Shown here piece after piece: positions 29,312 through 36,550 of a DNA stretch of 64,000 nucleotides. The DNA lies in assembly GCF_004139715.1 (NCBI RefSeq), contig NZ_CP035544.1, positions 682,001 to 746,000 on the forward strand. The letters are read 5' to 3'. Numbering within the stretch: the stretch's first letter is position 1; every line of letters begins with the position of its first letter. The position numbers and the translations under genes were made by a program. This DNA is from Muriicola soli (GTDB taxonomy: Bacteria; Bacteroidota; Bacteroidia; Flavobacteriales; Flavobacteriaceae). Under the pieces are notes generated by a model, which had not been told where the DNA came from, made no database searches, and saw only the letters and a program-made list of their open reading frames with translations.

Positions 29312-30154
29312 ATGGAAGAGAATATATTAGATATAAGAAAGTCCTCGGGAGAACAGGTACCCTTTTCCTCCCTCAAGCTTGCTGATTCGCTTCACCATAG
29401 CGGCGCAGATGAAAATACCATAAGGAGTATCATTGAAAAGGTTGAGGAGGAACTTTACCCTGGGATCAGTACCCGGGAGATTTACAACAGGGCTTATGCC
29501 ATGTTGAAGAAAAAGCGTCCCGTATATGCCTCTAAGTACAAATTAAAAAAGGCGATTTACGAATTGGGACCTACAGGATTCCCCTTCGAAAAGTTCATAA
29601 GTACCTTATTACAGTTTTCAGGTTATGATACCAGGGTAGGTGAGACCGTAAAAGGTAAATGTGTATCCCATGAGATCGATGTTCTTGCCAGGAAAAACGG
29701 GCAGACATTTCTTGTGGAATGTAAGTTCCATGGAGAAGAAGGACGGAATTGTAATGTAAAAGTGCCATTGTATATACATTCGAGATTTCTGGATGTACAC
29801 GCTGCTGACAAAGAAGTACTACCAGGCTTTACAAAACCAGAAGAAGGATGGGTAGTGACGAATACTCGTTTTACAAAAGATGCCGTAGAATATGGAAAAT
29901 GTGCCGGTCTTTACTTGTTGAGTTGGGATTATCCAAAAGATGACAGCCTGAGAAACAGAATAGACAGACTGGCCCTGTATCCTATTACAGCCTCAACTTT
30001 GCTCTCACAAAGGGAGAAACAGTTTCTTCTGAGCAGGGATATTGTGCTGTTCAGGCAACTTTATAATGACACTTTTTATCTGGATCACTTAGGGATCTCT
30101 GAAAATAGAAAAACACGGATTTTAAAAGAAGTGGGGCAACTGTGTCAGTTTTAG
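29312..30154 (+). CDS. ATP-cone domain fused to a Mrr-like restriction endonuclease domain
   Basis: 280 residues. An N-terminal ATP-cone (about 1-90; VPFSSLKLADSLHHSGA, ISTREIYNRAYAML) of the kind that senses ATP/dATP in ribonucleotide reductases and NrdR is followed by a PD-(D/E)XK domain of the Mrr type (about 100-210) with SHEIDVLARKNGQTFLVECKFH, giving the D...ExK core. A last helical part (about 215-280) has the look of an HhH or winged tail. Sits between stress proteins and a beta-CASP hydrolase, so nucleic-acid cleavage under energy stress is a fair guess. Target unknown. Confidence 0.8.
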   Translation: MEENILDIRKSSGEQVPFSSLKLADSLHHSGADENTIRSIIEKVEEELYPGISTREIYNRAYAMLKKKRPVYASKYKLKKAIYELGPTGFPFEKFISTLLQFSGYDTRVGETVKGKCVSHEIDVLARKNGQTFLVECKFHGEEGRNCNVKVPLYIHSRFLDVHAADKEVLPGFTKPEEGWVVTNTRFTKDAVEYGKCAGLYLLSWDYPKDDSLRNRIDRLALYPITASTLLSQREKQFLLSRDIVLFRQLYNDTFYLDHLGISENRKTRILKEVGQLCQF

Positions 30155-30169
30155 TGAAAAGCGGAAGTC

Positions 30170-31531
30170 ATGGTGAGTATAAAGTTTTTGGGTGCTGCCA
30201 GAACCGTAACCGGTTCAAAATATCATTTATCCTGTAATGACCTCGATTTGCTCATCGATTGCGGGATGTTCCAGGGCCTCAAAGAGCTAAGAGAACTCAA
30301 TTGGGGACCTTTACCGGTAGATATTTCATCTGTTAAGTATATTCTGCTCACCCATGGACATTTAGACCATACCGGATATTTACCCAGACTCCTGAAACAA
30401 GGGTTTAAAGGTACAATCCTTGGCACGGCACCTACCCTGGCGATAACTGCCATCATTCTCAGAGATAGCGCCAAGATTCACGAAGAAGAAGCTGAAAAAG
30501 CTAATAAAGAAGGATATTCAAAACATCAACCTGCGTTGCCATTTTATACCCTTCAGGAAGCAGAGGATGTTATTGGTTTGTTCAGTAGCGTTCCCCTTGA
30601 TGAATGGAAGAACCTAGGTAGTGATGTTAAAGTTAAGTACTCATATAACGGGCATATAATAGGTGCTACATTTATTACTATTAAGGCAGGCGGGAAGGAC
30701 TTCCTTTTTTCAGGGGATATCGGAAGGCCTGATGACCTCCTCCTCAGAAATCCGGAAAAACCGCGTTGGGCCGACTATCTTTTTCTAGAAAGTACTTATG
30801 GAAATAAATTGCATCCCAGGGAGAATGTTGAAAGCCTCCTGGTTGATCTCGTAAACAAAACTATTGCCAACAGAGGAACCCTTTTAATACCATCATTCGC
30901 GGTAGAAAGACTACAATTGGTGATGGTCATCTTATGGAGGCTGTATCAGAAAAAGCGAATCCCCGCTATACCGATATTTATAGATAGTCCTATGGGTTCT
31001 GATGTATTATCGGTCTTCAGTAAATACCCCTTGTGGCATACTTTAATAGCTGCTGATTTTAAGTCGATGTGTAAACATATGACCTTGGTAAGTAGTTACA
31101 GAGATACCTGGAAAACTATAGATGATCCCCGTCCTAAAATCGTAATTGCAGGAAGTGGGATGCTATCAGGTGGTCGTATGCTGACCTATCTTACAAAAAA
31201 ATTAGAGAAAAAGAACACAAGCATTCTCCTTGTGGGCTATCAGGCAGAAGGTACCCGGGGAAGGAGACTATTGGAAGGAGAGAAACAACTGAAGATTTAC
31301 GGGAAATTCTACACGGTGGAAGCTTCAATTATCCATATAGAAAGCCTTTCAGCACACGCAGACCAGGCTGAACTATTAGAGTGGCTTAATGAAATCCGTA
31401 ATATTCCGGAAGAAGTATTTTTAATACATGGCGAATTATCAACTATGGTGGAGTTTAAGGAAAAAATTGAGAATACCTACGGCTGGAAGGTACGCATCCC
31501 TGAATTGCATGAATCTGTTCGTCTATGGTAG
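30170..31531 (+). CDS. MBL-fold / beta-CASP RNA metallohydrolase
   Basis: 453 residues. Metal motifs: THGHLDHTG (HxHxDH, about residue 62-70), H in YNGHIIGATF, D in FSGDIGRPDD. The beta-CASP insert carries IVIAGSGMLSGGRMLTYL and the C-terminal ESLSAHADQAELLEWL motif with the last ligand HGE. This is the CPSF73/YsdC class of RNA-processing metallohydrolases, though without a dedicated RNA-binding tail. Operon partner of the ATP-cone nuclease (15 bp apart). Confidence 0.9.
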   Translation: MVSIKFLGAARTVTGSKYHLSCNDLDLLIDCGMFQGLKELRELNWGPLPVDISSVKYILLTHGHLDHTGYLPRLLKQGFKGTILGTAPTLAITAIILRDSAKIHEEEAEKANKEGYSKHQPALPFYTLQEAEDVIGLFSSVPLDEWKNLGSDVKVKYSYNGHIIGATFITIKAGGKDFLFSGDIGRPDDLLLRNPEKPRWADYLFLESTYGNKLHPRENVESLLVDLVNKTIANRGTLLIPSFAVERLQLVMVILWRLYQKKRIPAIPIFIDSPMGSDVLSVFSKYPLWHTLIAADFKSMCKHMTLVSSYRDTWKTIDDPRPKIVIAGSGMLSGGRMLTYLTKKLEKKNTSILLVGYQAEGTRGRRLLEGEKQLKIYGKFYTVEASIIHIESLSAHADQAELLEWLNEIRNIPEEVFLIHGELSTMVEFKEKIENTYGWKVRIPELHESVRLW

Positions 31532-31581
31532 TAGAAATACGCTGTAGATTTTCGATATCAAGAATTTAAAAAAATAGAAAA

Positions 31582-31998
31582 ATGGAAGAAGTAGCAACAA
31601 ACCACATCGGATTAGAAGCCTTTCACAGGGAATCGAGGAAATGGATTTCGCAGCTCGACTTTACGGCGGATGAGATCACTTTTTTTAACCATCTCCTGCA
31701 TTCCTATGTTTTTGAGCCTGACACGCCGGGCTTATTTCAAACACTTCAAAAGCATCAAAGGGAAATTGATCTTACCAGAACAAAGTGTGTTGAGATGAAG
31801 AGGGCTTTGCTCGAACACGAAAACCAATTGAGCGGCTTGATGGAGATCTCAAGTAAGACCCTTGACAAAGCTTATCAACAGCATCACCTTCAATTCAAAG
31901 AGCAGATGGAGGAATGCATGAGGAGTTTCCAGAAGTTAAAAGCTGAGATTTTTGCCTACGGTCAACAAATATTAAAGAAAAGACACAGGAGGGGTTAA
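31582..31998 (+). CDS. Small helical protein, paralogue of the one at 23 kb
   Basis: 138 residues, all-helical and charged with a lysine-rich C-terminus, no signal peptide. It shares the W-x-S-x-L-x-F-x3-[DE]-I-x-F-x3-L-x3-Y pattern with the product at 23 kb and a similar layout (helix, linker, long helix with KCVEMKRALLEHENQL). No named family recognised. Last gene of the usp-usp-nuclease-hydrolase run (50 bp after the hydrolase), so it is likely induced with it. Confidence 0.72.
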   Translation: MEEVATNHIGLEAFHRESRKWISQLDFTADEITFFNHLLHSYVFEPDTPGLFQTLQKHQREIDLTRTKCVEMKRALLEHENQLSGLMEISSKTLDKAYQQHHLQFKEQMEECMRSFQKLKAEIFAYGQQILKKRHRRG

Positions 31999-32010
31999 TT
32001 AAGCTGCAGG

Positions 32011-32054
32011 TATGATATTTATCATAGGGAAAGAGTCTAGGTCAAACTAATTTG
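32011..32054 (+). promoter_or_regulatory. Crp/Fnr-like box and promoter of the lipoprotein gene
   Basis: Perfect palindrome TATGATATTTATCATA (32011-32026), the best copy of the motif in the window. A possible -7 element ends at 32054 (CTAATTTG, 32047-32054; weak), which again puts the box near -42. ATG at 32082. Confidence 0.55.
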
Positions 32055-32081
32055 CAGTCGTTGTCCGGAAAAAATAAAGTC

Positions 32082-32717
32082 ATGAAAAAAATACTTTGCT
32101 TTTTGATTGCAATAACCATGTCTTGTAGTGATGCGGAGGTGGTTAGTACCTGGAAAAACCCCGATATAGTTATTTTTGATGCATATAAAGTTTTAATTGT
32201 AGGCATGACGCCTAATGCTGATTCCCGGATCGAATTTGAAACGGAGATGCTCGAAAAGTTCAACAACAGGGGTATCGAGGCCATGAGGAGTATTGATCTT
32301 TTTGACGTTGATTTTACAAATACGGTTAGGACGGAAACGGAGCTCGATGAGGTGGAACAAAGATTACTCGACAAGGATTTTGATGCTATTCTTTTTACCA
32401 AAATTTTAGGTTCAGAAAATCGTCAGAAATTGTCAAGGACCTTGTCTGATATCGATCGCAATAACGGCAGGTTTAAGGATGATTACCTCGGGCATCAGAG
32501 CATATACTACGAAGACGAATATTACCAGCGCTTTACTGTGTACTTCGTAGAAACTTCTTTGTATTGTATCTGTGTAGACAAGGAAAGAGAGCTTATTTGG
32601 CGGGGTGTCATCGAAATACCCGATCCTATTGAAGCGGAGAAGACGATAAAAGAATACACTGAGCTTGTGGTTTCAGCCATGGAAATGGAAGATCTCATTT
32701 TTAGAAAAGAGAAGTAA
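32082..32717 (+). CDS. Lipoprotein of unknown function (DUF4136-like)
   Basis: 211 residues from MKKILCF; a start 30 bp upstream would precede the signal peptide. The lipobox is AITMSC (Cys15). The mature part begins with STWKNPDIV and KVLIVGMTPNADSRIEFE, similar to the outer-membrane lipoprotein family with DUF4136. The rest has an acid-rich middle and no membrane segment. Because the box at its promoter matches those of the stress genes, it is likely part of that response. Confidence 0.75.
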   Translation: MKKILCFLIAITMSCSDAEVVSTWKNPDIVIFDAYKVLIVGMTPNADSRIEFETEMLEKFNNRGIEAMRSIDLFDVDFTNTVRTETELDEVEQRLLDKDFDAILFTKILGSENRQKLSRTLSDIDRNNGRFKDDYLGHQSIYYEDEYYQRFTVYFVETSLYCICVDKERELIWRGVIEIPDPIEAEKTIKEYTELVVSAMEMEDLIFRKEK

Positions 32718-32759
32718 TCACGTATAAAGTAAAAGCGTCTCCTTTACTTCAGTATCCAT

Positions 32760-34166
32760 CTACAAAAGCGGTGCAAAAATACGGGCGAGTCCTTCTTTGA
32801 GCTTATTCTTTAGGGGCCTGTTAAAAAAATCTTCTGCCATCACTTCCTTACTTTCTTTGCAGTCCTTGATAAAATTTTCTTTCAGTGTTTTAGCGATTCC
32901 GGTATCGTACAACATGGCATTGACCTCGTAATTGTGTTCGAAACTCCGTACATCAATATTTGCTGTTCCGATCGAGGCTACATCGTCATCACTGACCAGT
33001 ATTTTGGAATGGAGAAAGCCATGGGGGAATAAAAAAATCCGAATATCCGACTTGATAAACGCATCGAAATAGGATCTTACAGTCCAGTCGACAATTTGGC
33101 TATCGCTGTGCTCAGAAACCAAAAGTCGGACATCAACCCCGCTCAAGGATGCAATCTGCAGTGCTTTCAGAATCTCATGGGTGGGAATGATATAAGGATT
33201 TGTAATATACAGGTAGTCCCGGGCTTCGTTAATGATGGTTAAATACGTCTGCTCGATGTTGGGGAAAACGTCATCCGGACCGCTGGGTACGATTTGCACC
33301 GAGGTATTTTCATTGCCTTCAAATTGCACATCGGTATTTACCTTAAGGTCGATTTTCTTTTCAGAAACCATAAACCAATCGGAGATAAAAACGTATTCCA
33401 TAAATTTTACGGCCGGTCCTTTTATTGCCAAATGCATGTCGTGCCATCTGCCCAGCTCCGGATCACCTTTAAAGTAACGGTCCGAAATATTAATTCCGCC
33501 AGTAAAGGCAATCTTACCGTCAACCACGATGATCTTTCGATGGTTTCTGTAATTCAGTGAGGAGAGAAAACGTCCAAAACGGAAAGGGAGGAAGGGGTAG
33601 ACCTCTACACCTGCTGTTTTGAGTTTTTTAATATAGGATCTGCTCAAAGAATAGCTTCCTACCCCGTCAAAGATCAATTTGACCTCCACACCTTCCGCAA
33701 TTTTCTTCTCAAAAAGGGTCAAAAGTTTTGCGGTAAGTTCCCCTTCTTCAAAAATATAGTACTGCAGATATATGTAGTTCTTTGCCTCTTCCAGGGCTTT
33801 CAGGATATTCTCAAAAGTCTGTTTTCCGTCCTCCAGTAAGGTGAGTTGGTTTTGATCTGTAGGAGGAAATCGACTTACCGATTCTATCAGGGTCATTAAT
33901 TTCCTGTATTTTGTTTTTGAGGTCTCTTTGGCGAGAGACCTCGAAAAAGTGGGGACTTTTAAATTGTCTTTCTGTAAACGGGAAAGCCTTTTCTTTCTCC
34001 GGTTTCTTCCCAACATGATGTAGAGTAGTATGCCCCCCACGGGTATAGTGAAAATAGCGAGTAACCAGGCGAGGGTTTTGGAAGGTTTTACCCCGTTGAT
34101 CAAAAGACCTGCCACAAGGATCAGGGCAATAATGAGGTAAAGTAAGACCAGCGTAAATACAAGCAT
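32760..34166 (-). CDS. cls: Cardiolipin synthase
   Basis: 468 residues from the ATG that precedes MLVFTLVLLYL; an upstream start adds 21 residues before the first helix and is less likely. Two N-terminal membrane helices (KTLAWLLAIFTIPVGGILLY) are followed by two phospholipase D motifs: NHRKIIVVDGKIAFTGG (HxK...D) and LHSKILVSDDDVASIGTANID. It joins phosphatidyl groups to make cardiolipin at the inner membrane. Convergent with the lipoprotein gene; 42 bp separate the stops. Confidence 0.93.
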   Translation of the reverse strand: MLVFTLVLLYLIIALILVAGLLINGVKPSKTLAWLLAIFTIPVGGILLYIMLGRNRRKKRLSRLQKDNLKVPTFSRSLAKETSKTKYRKLMTLIESVSRFPPTDQNQLTLLEDGKQTFENILKALEEAKNYIYLQYYIFEEGELTAKLLTLFEKKIAEGVEVKLIFDGVGSYSLSRSYIKKLKTAGVEVYPFLPFRFGRFLSSLNYRNHRKIIVVDGKIAFTGGINISDRYFKGDPELGRWHDMHLAIKGPAVKFMEYVFISDWFMVSEKKIDLKVNTDVQFEGNENTSVQIVPSGPDDVFPNIEQTYLTIINEARDYLYITNPYIIPTHEILKALQIASLSGVDVRLLVSEHSDSQIVDWTVRSYFDAFIKSDIRIFLFPHGFLHSKILVSDDDVASIGTANIDVRSFEHNYEVNAMLYDTGIAKTLKENFIKDCKESKEVMAEDFFNRPLKNKLKEGLARIFAPLL

Positions 34167-34395
34167 ATAGCAGGGGACATTTAGAAAGTGTCTTCTCTTT
34201 TGCTTAAATGTAAGACAGAATATTGACAAATCTTCATAGGCCTTTTCTAAACCTCATTTACTATACTGCTGATTGTCATTGGAGGCTGATGTAATAGCGC
34301 TTAAAATTTATAAATCCACATTGAAATAAATACTAATATTGCTTCTGTATATAAGATCGATTTAGTATACTAAAAGGATCATTCAAAGACAAGAA

Positions 34396-35457
34396 ATGAA
34401 TTTACGTGACGGTGTTAAGACTGCAGAAAATAAAGTTTCTTCTGAAACCAGAAAACTCAGTGAATTTGTTGTCGATAAAAGTAAATCAATCACAGACAGG
34501 CTGGAGAGTTTTGAAGATATTCTCAACCTTGAAGTGGGCGACACGGCATTGAACAGGGCTAAGGCCCTGGAGCGGGAGTTTAACATCAGACAATTGTATA
34601 TAAAATACGAAGGGGATAACCCCACAGGAACACAAAAAGACCGCATAGCCTTCGCTCAGGTTTACGATGCCTTGCGCCGGGATTTTGACGTGGTAAGTCT
34701 GGCCACCTGCGGCAATTACGGCGTTGCCGTTGCCCTTGCCGCAAACCTGGCAGGAATTCATTGTAAGATCTATATCCCTGAGAGCTACCATACTGAACGG
34801 GTGGAAGAAATGCGATCTCTAAATGCCGAGATCATTCGATTACAAGGCAGCTATGAAGATGTCGTATCTGAAAGCAGTAAACTAGCCGCGCAAAACGAAT
34901 GGTATGACGCCAATCCGGGCGGAGCAAACACTCCTCTTCAGATCTCAGCCTATGCTCAGATCGCAAATGAAATTTACGAGGACCTTGGGGATGCCCCAAA
35001 ATACTGCGCTGTTCCGGTGTCTAACGGAACACTTATGGCCGGGATATTCAGGGGTTTTGTTAGCTTGTACAAAAGGGGAAAGACCTCCAGGATTCCTAAA
35101 ATGATTGCAGCTTCTTCCGCCTTTAAAAATCCAATAGTGCAATCCTTTAAAAAAGGCCTTGAGTATTGCAAAGACCTTGAACCGGCAAACATCCGGGAAA
35201 CCAAATACAATGAACCCTTGATTAACTGGCATAGTTTTGATGGGGAGGAGGCCCTCTATGCCTTGCGCGAATCGGGTGGAGAGGCCGTTAATGTGAGTGA
35301 TAGAAAATTAAAGGAAATGAGTAGTCTCCTGCAGAAAAAGGAAGGGTTCAGGATCTTACCGGCGTCCACTGCAGGTCTTATCGCCCTGCTTGAGATACAT
35401 GAAAGAGAATCGATGGAACCCGACCGATACGTTGCTGTATTAACAGCGAAAAACTAA
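34396..35457 (+). CDS. Threonine-synthase-like PLP-dependent enzyme
   Basis: 353 residues of fold-type II PLP enzymes. Lys81 in NPTGTQKDR is the PLP Schiff-base lysine; the phosphate-cradle stretch is CGNYGVAVALAANLAG; NPGGANTPLQISAYAQI and VPVSNGTLMAGI follow. The length and C-terminus (LPASTAGLIALLE) place it near threonine/cysteate synthases, but it has no N-terminal homoserine-phosphate module, so biosynthesis of threonine is not assured. First gene of a four-gene operon with a DUF1611 gene 10 bp further, which suggests an amino acid conversion in a specialised pathway. Confidence 0.8.
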   Translation: MNLRDGVKTAENKVSSETRKLSEFVVDKSKSITDRLESFEDILNLEVGDTALNRAKALEREFNIRQLYIKYEGDNPTGTQKDRIAFAQVYDALRRDFDVVSLATCGNYGVAVALAANLAGIHCKIYIPESYHTERVEEMRSLNAEIIRLQGSYEDVVSESSKLAAQNEWYDANPGGANTPLQISAYAQIANEIYEDLGDAPKYCAVPVSNGTLMAGIFRGFVSLYKRGKTSRIPKMIAASSAFKNPIVQSFKKGLEYCKDLEPANIRETKYNEPLINWHSFDGEEALYALRESGGEAVNVSDRKLKEMSSLLQKKEGFRILPASTAGLIALLEIHERESMEPDRYVAVLTAKN

Positions 35458-35467
35458 ATATAAAAAG

Positions 35468-36550
35468 ATGAAAAATTCAATAGATGGTAATGCCCTGGTA
35501 TATTGTGAAGGGGCTTTTAACACACCGAACGGAAAAACGGCCCATGGTCTTGTTCGATTTACCGAAAGATACAATGTGGTAGGTGTTTTGGATAGTCGAT
35601 ATGCAGGAAAGGATGCAGGGGAAGTACTGGATGGAAAACGGAATGGCATCCCTGTTTTCAGTGATCTGAACAGTGCAGTAAAAGTACTGGAAGGGAGCGA
35701 GGATTATCCGGGCAGCCTGGTTATAGGCCTGGCTCCCGATGGGGGCCGTCTTCCGGCCGATGCCAAAGAAACCATTAGGGCAGCACTGAATCTGGGCTGG
35801 AATGTGGACAGTGGTTTGCACGATTTTCTTACCAATGACAAAGCCTTGATGGCTATTGCCAAAGAAAAAGGTTGCCGGGTAAGAGATGTTCGAAAAACAC
35901 CTGATCGGGACAAATTACATTTTTTTAAAGGTGAAATTGAGAGTGTTCCTTGTTTGAAATTGGCTATCCTGGGAACAGACTCTGCCATAGGGAAAAGAAC
36001 TACAGCCTGGATCCTGGTGCATGCATTTCGCAAAGCGGGTCTCAAGGCGGAAATGGTTGGTACGGGGCAGACCGGATGGATGCAGGGGGCGAAGTACAGT
36101 ATGATCATGGACAGCTGTATCAATGATTTTGTCTCAGGAGAAATAGAACACGCGGTAGTAAGCGCATGGAAAAATGAAAAGCCTGATGTTATTGTCATAG
36201 AAGGACAAGGGAGTTTAATGAACCCGGCCTATCCGGGTGGATTTGAGATCCTTGCTGCCGGCAGGCCCGACTATGTGGTCCTGCAGCACGCCCCTAAAAG
36301 ATTGGAGTACGACGGCTTTCCGGGCTACCGATTACATTCCCTACCCGAACAGATCCATGCGCTTGAAGTGATTTCCGGAAAGAAAGTCATCGCAATTACC
36401 GTCAACCATGAAGACATGCTTCCCGAGGAAATCAAGCCAGCCTGCAAGGAAATAGAAGCCGAAACCGGTATCCCGGCCTTTGATGTTTTGGCTCATGGGG
36501 CAGAACCGTTGGTAGAGCTCTTAAAAATTAAATTGAAAAATCATGAATAG
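35468..36550 (+). CDS. DUF1611 protein (DgcN-type, possible D-glutamate N-acetyltransferase)
   Basis: 360 residues. An N-terminal domain with a Rossmann-like pattern (VVGVLDSRYAGKDAG) and a C-terminal P-loop-like domain starting LAILGTDSAIGKRTT (Gly169-Lys176-Thr178/179) and continuing EMVGTGQTGWMQGAKYS and IVIEGQGSLMNPAYPGG. This is the DUF1611 family. DgcN of marine bacteria, in that family, was reported to acetylate D-glutamate, with an enolase-type partner racemising the product. Such a partner is present at 47 kb. Overlaps the next gene by 8 bp. Confidence 0.8.
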   Translation: MKNSIDGNALVYCEGAFNTPNGKTAHGLVRFTERYNVVGVLDSRYAGKDAGEVLDGKRNGIPVFSDLNSAVKVLEGSEDYPGSLVIGLAPDGGRLPADAKETIRAALNLGWNVDSGLHDFLTNDKALMAIAKEKGCRVRDVRKTPDRDKLHFFKGEIESVPCLKLAILGTDSAIGKRTTAWILVHAFRKAGLKAEMVGTGQTGWMQGAKYSMIMDSCINDFVSGEIEHAVVSAWKNEKPDVIVIEGQGSLMNPAYPGGFEILAAGRPDYVVLQHAPKRLEYDGFPGYRLHSLPEQIHALEVISGKKVIAITVNHEDMLPEEIKPACKEIEAETGIPAFDVLAHGAEPLVELLKIKLKNHE

